Shown here: positions 9,094-18,109 of the stretch, piece by piece
Layout of the letters: each line of letters opens with the position of its first letter
Position numbering within the stretch: the first letter of the stretch is position 1
DNA from: Planctomycetaceae bacterium
GTDB lineage: Bacteria > Planctomycetota > Planctomycetia > Planctomycetales > Planctomycetaceae
Assembly (NCBI GenBank): GCA_947476295.1
Contig: CANJQC010000009.1
Coordinates: 1-64,000 of the forward strand
DNA: 64,000 nt
Reading direction: 5' to 3'
The notes under the pieces: generated by a model
What the model was told of the DNA's origin: nothing
Seen by the model: only the letters and a program-made list of their open reading frames with translations
Database searches by the model: none
Made by a program: the position numbers and the translations under genes

Positions 9094-9369
9094 CCTGATC
9101 GTCACAATCGGTTTTCTTCCGCGATCGCTAATGTTTCTTTGGATGAACATGCCTTAGTAATCGTCTTATTTGCACCTGTCTGCCTTTTGCGGGGAATACT
9201 CTACTGCCGGTGCATGGATGCGTAGCGGTGATCTGAAGGAATGGATCCGGGAACTGATTTAATCGGTTCACTATACATCCGGCCGAAGCTGTTGTAGCAC
9301 CGACTGATTTTAGTCATGCCCCAACGGGTCTTGTTTCATTCCCGCAAAACGTGAAGAGGGTGCTTTGCT

Positions 9370-9807
9370 ATGTCGGACTATTCTTCCGATCTTCTCGTCA
9401 CAGAACGACGCAGAACTGATCGCAGACGAATGACTTCAAACCGCAAACCTGCGGTCATTGAAGCAAAGGTCACAGAAGCCAAAACTACAAAAACGGTTAA
9501 GCTGGTGCCAGAGATGGAGTCTGTCCAGACAGCACCGGAAATGACAATCGAAGAACGACGCGAAATCATTTGTCGTCGCCGTCAGGATCGCCGTCGGCAG
9601 ATTGATCCAACGACCTGCGAACGCGACTATTCGGACAATGAAGTTGAATTCATGAAGGCAATGGACGACTACAAACGCAAAAGTGGTAGATCGTTTCCGA
9701 CTTGGAGCGAAGTTCTTGAAGTGATGATGAGCCTTGGATACCGAAAAGTAGCGGATCCTTCCACAATGGAATGGCGTACCTTTGGGGACCAGATGGGATC
9801 GCTGTAA
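9370..9807 (+). CDS. Small Arg-rich protein, paralogue of the previous gene
   Basis: This 145-residue protein has no recognised function. It has two ERR-type clusters ([11 protein letters not shown] at 10-20 and [17 protein letters not shown] near 62-78) separated by a Lys/Thr/Val linker. A C-terminal helical module, [10 protein letters not shown]...[14 protein letters not shown], aligns with the end of the 8827 gene. It extends a further 20 residues past that module. GAGG around 9355 may serve as ribosome-binding site. The tandem arrangement, same strand and shared end point to a duplication. The high Arg content could mean nucleic-acid binding, but that is a guess. Confidence 0.78.
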   Translation: MSDYSSDLLVTERRRTDRRRMTSNRKPAVIEAKVTEAKTTKTVKLVPEMESVQTAPEMTIEERREIICRRRQDRRRQIDPTTCERDYSDNEVEFMKAMDDYKRKSGRSFPTWSEVLEVMMSLGYRKVADPSTMEWRTFGDQMGSL

Positions 9808-9994
9808 GGCGGCGGTCTGTAGAAGAGTCGAGCTGCGGAACTGCGCAATTGCTGTGCATTGATGCGAAGAAAATGATATCCGGCGCACCGAGTTTCCTGA
9901 ACGTCTCAGGTGTTGGTTCGCCTGTCATCGAGTGGTTCTTAAAAAACGCAGCGAAATCCACGATGTGACATACTGATTCGCATTCTGTACAGGA

Positions 9995-10025
9995 TTGGCA
10001 CAACGCTTGCTTAACTGGTTAATAC
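9995..10025 (+). promoter_or_regulatory. Sigma-70-like promoter of the ncRNA candidate
   Basis: TTGGCA at 9995-10000 is followed 18 bases later by TTAATA (10019-10024), or 19 bases later by TAATAC. Both boxes resemble the housekeeping consensus. The predicted transcript start is near 10031 and transcription would run to the terminator at 10185-10218. There is no open reading frame start or ribosome-binding site immediately downstream, which favours a non-coding product. Confidence 0.5.
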
Positions 10026-10030
10026 AGAGG

Positions 10031-10218
10031 CGAATGACGGCGTGGTGGGACCCGGCGTTCGCGAAACTCTGCAGGGGTGTGAAGGAGGGAAGGTCAGGAA
10101 ACTCGCCTGTTCCCGCTCACATGGGTGCGTGGCCCGAGCGGGAAGCTCCTGCCGGGAGATTCGCTTTGGTGCATCTCACGGTGGAAAAAGGGGAAGGATT
10201 CGTCCTTCCCCTTTTTTT
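10031..10218 (+). ncRNA. Candidate structured small RNA (about 190 nt), family not identified
   Basis: Between the small paralogue and lepA lies a transcription unit without a plausible gene. It has a promoter-like sequence and a textbook terminator. The sequence between them folds into a long imperfect rod: GCGAA (about 10060) with TTCGC (about 10160), CTC with GAG, GCAGGGG with CTCCTGC, and an apical TTCCCGCTC / GAGCGGGAA stem. A large asymmetric bulge lies on the 5' side and contains a small CAGG/CCTG hairpin. Length and rod shape recall 6S RNA. The SRP signature (GGTCAGG followed by a GGAA tetraloop and AGCAG), RNase P and tmRNA signatures were looked for and not found. Confidence 0.5.
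10185..10218 (+). terminator. Strong intrinsic terminator, probably bidirectional
   Basis: A 14-bp stem (AAAAAGGGGAAGGA with its complement) closes a TTCG tetraloop at 10199-10202 and ends in seven Ts on the plus strand. On the minus strand the same hairpin is followed by five Ts. It therefore can end the ncRNA transcript and also lepA, whose stop codon is 76 bases away. Confidence 0.9.
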
Positions 10219-10293
10219 GATTCTGATGGATTCTGCGCCTGAATAAGAATCGAATTCCAATCACGGTCAAAAATCGCTTAGGCTCACCGCAGG

Positions 10294-12096
10294 CTATTCA
10301 TCTTTCTGCGATTCCAGCACGGACAGAAATGCCTTCTGTGGGATTTCGACTTCGCCGAATTGTTTCATCCGCTTCTTGCCCTCCTTTTGCTTCTGCAACA
10401 GTTTGCGTTTACGGGTAATGTCGCCGCCGTAACACTTGGCAGTCACGTTCTTGCTGAGGGCTGAAATGGTTTCTCGCGCGATGACTCGTGAACCAATCGC
10501 GGCCTGGATCGCAATTTCGAATTGATGCTTCGTGATCTCTTCTTTCAGGCGTTTGACCAATGATCGCCCGCGACGGTCGGCGTTGGAGCGGTGGACGATC
10601 GTTGAAAGCGCATCGACGCGCACGCCCTTAACCAGAATGTCCATCTTGACAAGGTCTGCGGCCGTGAAGCCTATGACTTCATAGTCCATCGTGCCATAAC
10701 CAGACGTCACGCTCTTCAGCTTGTCGTACATGTCATACACAATTTCGCTCAACGGCAGTTCGTAAACGATCTGAGCCCGCTGCGGTCCAAGGTACTCGGT
10801 GCTCTTGAAGATTCCACGTCGATCCTGACACAACTGCATAATTGTGCCGACGTGTTGTGACGGGACGATATAGCTGACTTTGGCGATCGGTTCGCGGAAC
10901 TCTTCGATGATGCCTGCATCCGGAACGTCCTGCGGGTTATCGATTGTCATGACCTCCCCGTCACGCTTGACGATCTGATACGTCACGTTCGGAGCAGTCT
11001 GGATCAGATCCATATCCTGCTCTTTTTCCAGACGCTGCTGCACAATTTCCATGTGCAGCATCCCCAGAAATCCGCAGCGAAATCCAAATCCCAGAGCGTC
11101 GCTGGATTCCGGAGTGAACGAGAAACTTGAGTCGTTCATCTGAAGTTTCTGCAGCTCCTCCCGCAGCGCTTCAAAATCTGTGGCGTCAATCGGGAACATG
11201 CCGCAGAACACCATCTGCTTCGGCTTCTGATAACCCGGTAACGGCGCGGCGGCAGGATCGTGAAACAGCGTGACAGTGTCACCAACGGTGACTCTGCTGA
11301 GTTCCTTCAATCCTGTCAGGAGATAGCCGACCTGCCCGGGCCCGAGTGCATCACATGGTTTCATTTGAGGCCGGAACTGACCGATTTCCAGAACTTCATT
11401 GACGACACCTTCTCGCATGAAGCGAACTTTGTCGCCTTTCTTCACGCAGCCTTCAAACACGCGGACGTAGGTGATCACGCCGCGATAGTTGTCGTACTTG
11501 CTGTCAAACACAAGTGCCTTGAGCGGTTTGTCAGCCGTTCCACTTGGTGGCGGAATTTTTTTGATGATTGCTTCAAAGACGGATTCAATGTTCAGTCCGA
11601 CCTTTGCGCTGACTCGAAGCGCTTCTGTCGCATCCAGTCCGAGTACAGTTTCGACTTCTTCAAGGACTTCATCGACGCGAATGACCGGCAGGTCGATCTT
11701 GTTGACGACCGGAATAATCTCCAGATTCACGGCGATGGCCGCGAAAGCGTTTGCGACCGTTTGAGCCTGCACGCCCTGAAACGCATCGATCAGTAACAAA
11801 GCGCCTTCACAGGCGGCAAGACTGCGGTTGACTTCGTAGTGAAAGTCGACGTGTCCCGGCGTGTCGATCAGGTTGAGTTCATAGATCTGGCCATCCTGAG
11901 TCCAGTTGATGGTCACGGAGCGGGCTTTAACCGTGATGCCACGTTCGCGCTCGATGTCCAGGTCATCCAGAATCTGTTCTCGAAACTGCCGCTGCGTGAT
12001 CGTGCCGCTCTTTAGCAGCAACTGGTCGGCGAGCGTGCTCTTGCCATGGTCGATATGAGCAATAATGCTGAAATTACGGATGTACTTCGGGTCCAT
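10294..12096 (-). CDS. lepA: Elongation factor 4 (LepA)
   Basis: LepA/EF4 is a ribosome-dependent GTPase that acts on stalled or mispositioned ribosomes. The 600-residue protein has the typical length and motifs: FSIIAHIDHGKSTLADQLL (P-loop), RERGITVKA (switch I), LIDTPGHVDF (G3) and VNKIDLP (G4). The C-terminus carries the LepA-specific block GGDITRKRKLLQKQKEGKKRMK. The ATG at 12096 gives the canonical start MDPKYIRNFSIIAHIDHGKS. It is 282 bases downstream of scpA on the same strand and ends just before the bidirectional terminator. Confidence 0.98.
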   Translation of the reverse strand: MDPKYIRNFSIIAHIDHGKSTLADQLLLKSGTITQRQFREQILDDLDIERERGITVKARSVTINWTQDGQIYELNLIDTPGHVDFHYEVNRSLAACEGALLLIDAFQGVQAQTVANAFAAIAVNLEIIPVVNKIDLPVIRVDEVLEEVETVLGLDATEALRVSAKVGLNIESVFEAIIKKIPPPSGTADKPLKALVFDSKYDNYRGVITYVRVFEGCVKKGDKVRFMREGVVNEVLEIGQFRPQMKPCDALGPGQVGYLLTGLKELSRVTVGDTVTLFHDPAAAPLPGYQKPKQMVFCGMFPIDATDFEALREELQKLQMNDSSFSFTPESSDALGFGFRCGFLGMLHMEIVQQRLEKEQDMDLIQTAPNVTYQIVKRDGEVMTIDNPQDVPDAGIIEEFREPIAKVSYIVPSQHVGTIMQLCQDRRGIFKSTEYLGPQRAQIVYELPLSEIVYDMYDKLKSVTSGYGTMDYEVIGFTAADLVKMDILVKGVRVDALSTIVHRSNADRRGRSLVKRLKEEITKHQFEIAIQAAIGSRVIARETISALSKNVTAKCYGGDITRKRKLLQKQKEGKKRMKQFGEVEIPQKAFLSVLESQKDE

Positions 12097-12378
12097 AGTT
12101 ACACAAACAAGAGGTCAAAGGGCTTGCGTGGCCTGAAGCGACCTGACGCAAATCGGGCATGAATGGGCCATTCGCGTGGTTCTGACGAATGACGGCCGAA
12201 CGGGGGCGAGCCCGCAGAGGCCACGTATGGTACGGAGTTCGAAGGGGATTGGTCGAGCCCTGAGAGTGTGGATTTGCAACTCCTGAAGCGAGTTCTCGCG
12301 GATATCGAGCGTATTTCGCGTAGATTGACTCGCCGAGTCGAGATTCGGGGGCTGTGGTCGAAGGCGGTCCAGGAACAG
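12097..12378. other. scpA-lepA intergenic region
   Basis: These 282 bases carry no supported gene; the reading frame that crosses them runs antisense-frame through scpA and looks like a shadow. A promoter for lepA is expected here but no convincing pair of boxes was identified. Confidence 0.4.
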
Positions 12379-13107
12379 TTACCGAGGCGGCAGGATCCAG
12401 ATTTCATCGAAATCGATGACTTGTTCTGAGCGGTAGTGTTCATGGCGGATAAGTTCCAGAATGGCCAGAAAGACTCCCACGATGCGAGATTGAAGTTTTT
12501 CACCGGCAAAGAATGAGCTGAATGCGACGCGGCCCTCTGCAGTGATGCGGTCGCGAATCTGTTCCTGATAAACAGCCATTGGAGTTTCATCCATCCGAAT
12601 GCTGACTTCGCGTTCGATATCCGGCATCCGCACGATGCGAGACAACGCGCTGACAAGGTCCCACAGTTCGACTCCTCGGATGCGATCGTCCGAACGGTCA
12701 CGCTTCGCTGTCGGACGATCGCTGCTAAGTCGTGGATAACGTTCCAGCCATTCTGAGGCACGATCGTCAAGTAGCCTCGATGCTTCTTTGTAACGACGAT
12801 ACTCCATCAGACGGGTAATCAGGTCACTGCCGGATTCTTCTTCCTCTGTGTCATCAACGACCTGAATTTGTGCAGGCAGGACTTCGCGGCTCTTGATTTC
12901 CAGCAGCGTGCTGGCGACGACAACAAAGTCTCCGATCAGGTCGAAGTCCAAGAATTCCAGCACGTCAATATAGTCCACAAAACCCTTCGTAATCTTCGCC
13001 AGCGAGACCGCGCAGACATCAATTTCTGTTTTGCGCACCAAATACAACAACAGATCAAGCGGACCAGCGAAAAACCCAGTATCAATGCGATATTCTGTGA
13101 GCGTCAT
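12379..13107 (-). CDS. scpA: Segregation and condensation protein A
   Basis: ScpA is the kleisin subunit that bridges SMC heads in the bacterial condensin. The 242-residue protein shows the family start YRIDTGFFAGPLDLLLYLV, then KITKGFVDYIDVLEFLDFDLIGDFVVVASTLLEIKSREVLP. It ends in a winged-helix-like region (SSFFAGEKLQSRIVGVFLAILELIRHE). Length and N-terminal helix are typical. The partner scpB is not seen in this window. The ATG at 13107 is the family start. Confidence 0.95.
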   Translation of the reverse strand: MTLTEYRIDTGFFAGPLDLLLYLVRKTEIDVCAVSLAKITKGFVDYIDVLEFLDFDLIGDFVVVASTLLEIKSREVLPAQIQVVDDTEEEESGSDLITRLMEYRRYKEASRLLDDRASEWLERYPRLSSDRPTAKRDRSDDRIRGVELWDLVSALSRIVRMPDIEREVSIRMDETPMAVYQEQIRDRITAEGRVAFSSFFAGEKLQSRIVGVFLAILELIRHEHYRSEQVIDFDEIWILPPR

Positions 13108-13635
13108 AGCGTGCGACTTTGCTGGCTATTAAGCCAGTCAATGATTTTGAATTGCTGCTTCCGAAGGGAAGGACCAACGAGCCTTGCTGGCGCCAGCCTA
13201 CCATGGGTGGCATCGATCGGTGGGCCAGCACGGTTTATCAGCCGCCAGTCTCGCCCTTTGGTCAGCGTCGAGGGAGTACGGCCGGCAGAAACCGCCGGTC
13301 ATTGACGATGTGTGAATGATCAGCAGATCCACCGCTTTTCTGCATCGGCCTCATAACCGTCACAACTGGAACAAATTCAGGATCGCATGGTGACATCGTC
13401 TCGATGTGGCCAATATGTAGCCGGCTTTCCATAACCAAGACGTATGAAAAGTTAAAACTTCCATCTTCGACAAAAGAAAAAACGACCAGCATGAATGTAC
13501 ATCCCACGTCGTCCGCTTTTTCATATAGTTCCCTCTTCGCCAAAGTGCGTTTGACTCCGTTCTTCAGTTTCCGAAAGCTCCGCCGTGCAACGACCTCATG
13601 GACATTCTGCTCCACTGCCTGAACCAACCGTCCTC
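13108..13635. other. scpA-hemQ intergenic region
   Basis: A 528-base stretch between divergent genes. A 12-bp perfect palindrome GCTGGCGCCAGC sits at 13186-13197. A 121-codon minus-strand frame (13262-13627) is open and has a plausible amino-acid mix, but it resembles no family I know and would start only 8 bases from hemQ. Promoters for scpA and hemQ should lie here; none could be assigned with confidence. Confidence 0.4.
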
Positions 13636-14427
13636 ATGTCAGAGGGGTGGCACTGCCTGCATATTTATTATCGCATCAATCAGGCCGCTCTGATGGCCCT
13701 CAATCCAACCGATCGCGCTCACGGCCGTGCAGAAGTGTTGGAAATTCTGAATCCGCAGGGCGAATATGTACCCGTGCGGATGCAAATCTCGACCGTATCC
13801 GGGCATCGAGCGGATTTAGGGTTGATGTTGATGGATCCAGACCCGCTCAAAATTGACGCCGTTGTACAGCGGCTTCGTGCAAGTCGTTTGGGATCTGTGC
13901 TGGAGCCAACATATTCATTCGTGTCCATCACTGAAGTCAGCGAATACGTTCCGTCCGCCGAACAGTACGCCGCTCGTCTGCAGCGCGAAGGTACAAAGCC
14001 GGACGATCCTGCGTTTCAGGCAAAGTTGAATGCCTATCAGCAACGACTGCCCATGATGAATCAGCAACGCCTGTACCCGGACTTTCCTCCGTTCCCCGTG
14101 ATGACATTCTATCCGATGAACAAGGCACGTCATCCGCTTGCGAACTGGTACGCGGAACCGTTCAGTAGGCGCAGTGAACTTATGGCGGAACATGCAACCT
14201 CGGGCATTAAGTTCGCCGGTCGTGTCTCGCAGCTGATCACAGCTTCAACAGGCTTCGACGATTGGGAATGGGGCGTGACTCTTTGGAGCCGCGCTCCGGA
14301 ATACATCAAAGAAATTGTCTACACTATGCGCTTTGACAAAGCCTCTGCCGGCTACGCAGAGTTTGGCCCGTTCTACGTGAGCTACATCATGTCTGCGCGT
14401 GAAGCGCTCGAACATTTGCGAGTTTGA
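13636..14427 (+). CDS. hemQ: Coproheme decarboxylase HemQ (chlorite-dismutase-like)
   Basis: HemQ/ChdC converts coproheme to heme b with H2O2, the last step of the coproporphyrin-dependent heme pathway. The 263-residue protein shows [29 protein letters not shown] (catalytic Tyr near 159) and [20 protein letters not shown], with His near 186 as the proximal heme ligand. [12 protein letters not shown] follows. The ATG at 13636 is preferred because the 17 extra residues from an upstream GTG are unlike the family. The next gene starts 47 bases downstream. No other heme genes are in the window. Active-site conservation argues against a true chlorite dismutase. Confidence 0.93.
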   Translation: MSEGWHCLHIYYRINQAALMALNPTDRAHGRAEVLEILNPQGEYVPVRMQISTVSGHRADLGLMLMDPDPLKIDAVVQRLRASRLGSVLEPTYSFVSITEVSEYVPSAEQYAARLQREGTKPDDPAFQAKLNAYQQRLPMMNQQRLYPDFPPFPVMTFYPMNKARHPLANWYAEPFSRRSELMAEHATSGIKFAGRVSQLITASTGFDDWEWGVTLWSRAPEYIKEIVYTMRFDKASAGYAEFGPFYVSYIMSAREALEHLRV

Positions 14428-14474
14428 AGCATTGTTTCAAATCTTTAATTTCAACTCTGAAATCTAAAATCCCC

Positions 14475-15665
14475 ATGCCGCGCTTCAACTTTGCAATTAT
14501 CGGTGGAGGAATCGTAGGGCTTGCCACTGCATGGCAGCTGATGCGACTGAAGCCTGGCCTGAAGATCGCGGTCCTCGAAAAAGAATCAGCGCTGGCCTTT
14601 CATCAGACAGGCCGGAATTCAGGCGTGATTCATTCCGGGATCTACTACAAACCAGGCTCCTTGAGGGCTCGAAATTGTCGCGAAGGAAAAGCGGCCTTGG
14701 AAGCATTCTGCAACGAGTATGGCGTCGCATGGCAGCGCACGGGAAAGGTCATCGTTGCCACGCAGGAACACCAGTTACCTCAGCTTCAGACAATCTTCGA
14801 ACGCGGCCAGCAGAACGGTGTTGACTGCACCGTCATCGGTGTCGATCGGCTGAAGGAACTGGAGCCGCACTGTGCGGGTGTCGGAGCGATTCATGTGCCT
14901 GAATCAGGCATTGTTGATTACCCCGGCATGTGCCAGAAACTTGGCAGCTTACTGCTCGCCGCGAACGGTGAAATCCATCTCAATTGCCGAGTCAACTCGA
15001 TCGACCAGCGGACGGACTTCGTTCGATTGCAGACATCGCAGGGCGACATCGAAGCGACTCAGGTGATTAACTGCGGTGGTCTGCACAGTGATCGTATCGC
15101 ACGCCAAAGTGGTCAAAAGATGAAGGAGCGTATCGTTCCGTTTCGTGGTGAGTACTTTGAGCTGAAGCCGGAAGCTCACCATCTGTGCCGGACGCTTATT
15201 TATCCCGTCCCCGACCCGCGTTTTCCGTTTCTCGGTGTCCACTTCACTCGAATGATTCATGGCGGAGTTGAATGCGGGCCAAACGCGGTGTTTGCACTAG
15301 CGCGCGAAGGATACAACTGGCGAACTATCAGTCTGCGGGACGTGTTTGAATCAATCACGTATCCGGGATTTCTGAAACTTGTCGCAAGGAACTGGAAGAC
15401 AGGCTTGGGTGAAGTCTGGCGATCACTTTCGAAGGCCGCCTTCGTAAAGGCACTTCAGCAACTGGTTCCTGAAATTCGAGTCGAACACCTAGAATCCGCG
15501 CCGGCCGGTGTGAGAGCCCAGGCGCTGGGACTTGACGGAAAGCTGCTGGACGACTTCGTGATCCTGCGACATGAACGAGTCATCAATGTCTGCAATGCGC
15601 CATCGCCAGCCGCCACCGCGTCGCTGAATATCGGGAAGCATATTGCAGAACAGGCGCTCGGGTAG
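14475..15665 (+). CDS. lhgO: L-2-hydroxyglutarate oxidase/dehydrogenase
   Basis: This is an FAD enzyme of the D-amino-acid-oxidase fold that oxidises L-2-hydroxyglutarate to 2-oxoglutarate. The 396-residue protein starts [22 protein letters not shown] (dinucleotide-binding motif). It shows [22 protein letters not shown], characteristic of Lhg[10 protein letters not shown], and near the end GVRAQAL and [12 protein letters not shown]. The ATG at 14475 places the glycine motif at the N-terminus; in-frame sequence from 14424 is unconserved. It is co-directional with hemQ and possibly co-transcribed. Confidence 0.92.
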   Translation: MPRFNFAIIGGGIVGLATAWQLMRLKPGLKIAVLEKESALAFHQTGRNSGVIHSGIYYKPGSLRARNCREGKAALEAFCNEYGVAWQRTGKVIVATQEHQLPQLQTIFERGQQNGVDCTVIGVDRLKELEPHCAGVGAIHVPESGIVDYPGMCQKLGSLLLAANGEIHLNCRVNSIDQRTDFVRLQTSQGDIEATQVINCGGLHSDRIARQSGQKMKERIVPFRGEYFELKPEAHHLCRTLIYPVPDPRFPFLGVHFTRMIHGGVECGPNAVFALAREGYNWRTISLRDVFESITYPGFLKLVARNWKTGLGEVWRSLSKAAFVKALQQLVPEIRVEHLESAPAGVRAQALGLDGKLLDDFVILRHERVINVCNAPSPAATASLNIGKHIAEQALG

Positions 15666-15933
15666 TGCTCCGATGAAGACCGGACCTTGCTGAACAGCAG
15701 CGATTTCAAAGTTGAGACAATCCTGTAGAAAGCCGTAGAGGCCGGAACGGCCACGCATCATGGTCGCTCCTCAGACTAAAGCCACGCGCTACGAAGGTGG
15801 GGTCTTTACTATTGCCGAGCACTCACTTTTTTCGATCCGTGCTCATCGACCATGCTAGGAGGTTTAGCATTTCCAGGTATTGCACTCGTTGCAAGGAACG
15901 ATCAGCAGGTAGTCGGACATGCAGAAAATCGCT

Positions 15934-16968
15934 TTATAGCGGATGAGCCAGTGAACGGGTTTTCTGAATCAATGCTTCCAGCAATGCGAGTGACTTACCA
16001 CTACTGATCGCGGCTGCAGCGACATCCACGCCGGTTCGAAGTATGTCCACTCGCCCACTGACCACCAATGCTGCTGCGGTGTTGGCAATGACCATGTCAG
16101 ACGCCGGGCCGGGGATACCTTTGAGCACATTCAAAATCACCTCGGCGCTTTCTGCAGCAGACGTGACACGAAGCGACGCCACGTCACAGGATGTTAATCC
16201 AAAATTAGCTGCCGTCCATTCTAGTCGGTGGACTGATTCTGCACGCACATCGAAGACGGTTGTTGTGCCCCATAGTGCAACTTCGTCCAGTTCATTGTTT
16301 CCGCAGACCACAAACGCCCGTTCAATTTTCAGTTGTGACAAGGCGTTCGCCAGCAATTCGGCATGATTGATTGAGCTGGCTCCCAGTAACTGAAACTCAG
16401 CCGACGCAGGATTGGTCAGCGGGCCCAGCAGATTAAAGATCGTCGGGAATCCCAATTGTCGCCGCACCGGGGCTGCGTACTTCATCGACCCGTGAATCAG
16501 CGGTGCGAAGCAAAACGCCAGGCCCACTTCATCTAGGCACTGACCGGCCAGGCCTGCCGTCAGAGAAATATTGACGCCCAAGGCTTCAAGGACGTCAGCA
16601 GATCCACTGGAACTTGAGACGCTGCGATTCCCGTGCTTCGCCACGGCCATGCCGCACGACGCCGCAACAAGTGCAGTGGCTGTGCTGATATTGAATGTGT
16701 GCAGTCGATCACCGCCGGTCCCGCAAGTGTCCAGCAGTGGTCGGCGGTGACTGGTAATTGAAGTCGCTCGTTGCCGCATGGCCGTCGCTGCACCGACAAG
16801 TTCGGACACAACCGAACCTTTTGCCGTCATCGCTGTCAAAAATGCAGCGATATCGACAGGATCGCACAACCCGTCCATAATCGCACCTACTGCATTGCAG
16901 CATTCAGTGTCGCTCAGGTCACGGCGTTGTAACAGTGCTTCGACAGCAGGTTTCAGACTATCATGCAT
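15934..16968 (-). CDS. trpD: Anthranilate phosphoribosyltransferase
   Basis: TrpD transfers phosphoribosyl from PRPP to anthranilate in tryptophan synthesis. The 344-residue protein carries LLDTCGTGGDRLHTFNIST (the GTGGD PRPP-binding motif), VAKHGNRSVSSSSGSADVLEALG, and FLLGPLTNPA-type sequence (FNLLGPLTNPASAEFQLLG). The length is typical. No other trp genes flank it, so it is an isolated biosynthetic gene here. The ATG at 16968 is used; a promoter should lie in 16969-17170. Confidence 0.96.
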   Translation of the reverse strand: MHDSLKPAVEALLQRRDLSDTECCNAVGAIMDGLCDPVDIAAFLTAMTAKGSVVSELVGAATAMRQRATSITSHRRPLLDTCGTGGDRLHTFNISTATALVAASCGMAVAKHGNRSVSSSSGSADVLEALGVNISLTAGLAGQCLDEVGLAFCFAPLIHGSMKYAAPVRRQLGFPTIFNLLGPLTNPASAEFQLLGASSINHAELLANALSQLKIERAFVVCGNNELDEVALWGTTTVFDVRAESVHRLEWTAANFGLTSCDVASLRVTSAAESAEVILNVLKGIPGPASDMVIANTAAALVVSGRVDILRTGVDVAAAAISSGKSLALLEALIQKTRSLAHPL

Positions 16969-17053
16969 AAAGTGACTTTACGGATAAACAAACAAGACAA
17001 GACAGAGCAGACCGACCTGTGCAGTCTATATTTCACGCGGTCGCCGCTGATAG

Positions 17054-17109
17054 TAACCCGAAGCGTCAGCGAGGGCTGCAAGGCATTGCCTCGCTGCCGC
17101 TTCGGGTTA
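17054..17109. repeat. 21-bp inverted repeat (AACCCGAAGCG family)
   Basis: The arms 17054-17074 and 17089-17109 are reverse complements with one mismatch around a 14-base spacer. The arm begins TAACCCGAAGCG. Translated in one frame it gives NPKRQRG, a string often seen in spurious planctomycete protein predictions, which fits a dispersed intergenic repeat. It lies between the divergent genes trpD and the transferase at 17171. Confidence 0.8.
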
Positions 17110-17170
17110 GTATGGTCAAGCAAACGACTTCTCACTATTGACCGCACGAAGTCTAACGGATTTCTAACAG

Positions 17171-17923
17171 ATGACACACGACGCGCCGTTTGCAGAACTG
17201 GAAATTGAAGGCACGGCATCGCCATGTTCCTACCTGCCGGGACAAACGGCAAGGATGATCTACCGGATCGCATATGAACTTTCTGAGACGCGATATGAAC
17301 AGTTGTTGTCTCGCGGCTGGCGGCGTTTTGGCAGAACGCTCTTCCGCCCGATGTGTGCGGCATGTCGAGAATGCCGCAGCCTGCGCCTGTGCATTCCGGA
17401 ATATATGCCAAACAAGAATCAGCGGCGGTGCGTGAGTCGCAACGCAGGACTAACACTGCTAATCCAGAAACCAACAGTGAGCGACGAACATGTTTCGCTT
17501 TACAACCGCTTCCATCTGGACATGCACCATCGTCGGCAGTGGCCGCATCGGGAAATCACAAAGGATCAGTATTACGAATCCTTTCTGGAAGGCCAATTCC
17601 CATTTGCGCGGGAATTTCAGTATCGCGACGGCGGACAATTGATTGGTCTGGGGCTGGTGGATATCACTGCATCGGCAATGTCCAGCATTTATTTCTTTCA
17701 CGACCCGGACTATCGCGAAGGCGGACTGGGAACTTTTTCAATTCAGAAAGAGATCGAATACGGACGTGCGAATGATCGTTCGTGGCTCTACATGGGCTAC
17801 TACATTCGCGACTGCGCTTCGATGAACTACAAGAACCGCTTTCGCCCGCATGAAATACTGCAACGCTATGTCGCAGATGATGAACCGCCGCTGTGGGAAC
17901 GCCCGGAGAATGTCAACGACTGA
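17171..17923 (+). CDS. bpt: Aspartate/glutamate leucyltransferase (Bpt/Ate family)
   Basis: This 250-residue protein belongs to the arginyl/leucyl-tRNA--protein transferase family, which tags N-termini of proteins for ClpS/ClpAP degradation. Signature segments are CSYLPGQTARMIYRI, RGWRRFGRTLFRPMCAACRECRSLRL (clustered Cys residues), FHLDMHHRRQW, LGLVDITASAMSSIYFFHDP and LYMGYYIRDCASMNYKNRFRPHE. Length and layout match the short bacterial form. Whether it transfers Leu or Arg cannot be decided from sequence alone. No ClpS or Aat is nearby. Confidence 0.9.
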   Translation: MTHDAPFAELEIEGTASPCSYLPGQTARMIYRIAYELSETRYEQLLSRGWRRFGRTLFRPMCAACRECRSLRLCIPEYMPNKNQRRCVSRNAGLTLLIQKPTVSDEHVSLYNRFHLDMHHRRQWPHREITKDQYYESFLEGQFPFAREFQYRDGGQLIGLGLVDITASAMSSIYFFHDPDYREGGLGTFSIQKEIEYGRANDRSWLYMGYYIRDCASMNYKNRFRPHEILQRYVADDEPPLWERPENVND

Positions 17924-18109
17924 CGATTGGCCACTCTGTGCTGGACTTTCGCGACCCTGCCTCTTTCGTCTCGGAACTGAAACGGAGAGAAGGCTCGTTG
18001 ACTTTTGTCGCGTTCGCCGCCACCCTGTCCGTTCTCCCTGCGGTCGGGCGAAGGTCTGCGGTTCGGGCTTTTGGCAACCGCGAGTCTTTGTATGTTATGC
18101 TGATCCTCC

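Noticed and set aside
10084-10115. B12-box-like GTCAGGAAACTCGCC suggesting a cobalamin riboswitch
   Set aside because: The other conserved cobalamin elements upstream are missing and the spacing to the promoter is too short.
10090-10160. SRP RNA, because of GGTCAGG
   Set aside because: There is no GGAA tetraloop or AGCAG partner strand after it.
13262-13627. A 121-codon minus-strand gene divergent from hemQ
   Set aside because: No family resemblance, only 8 bases from the hemQ start, and no ribosome-binding site.
15852-15870. A small hairpin enclosing a perfect AGGAGGT, as a hidden start of a small gene
   Set aside because: No start codon follows within a workable distance.
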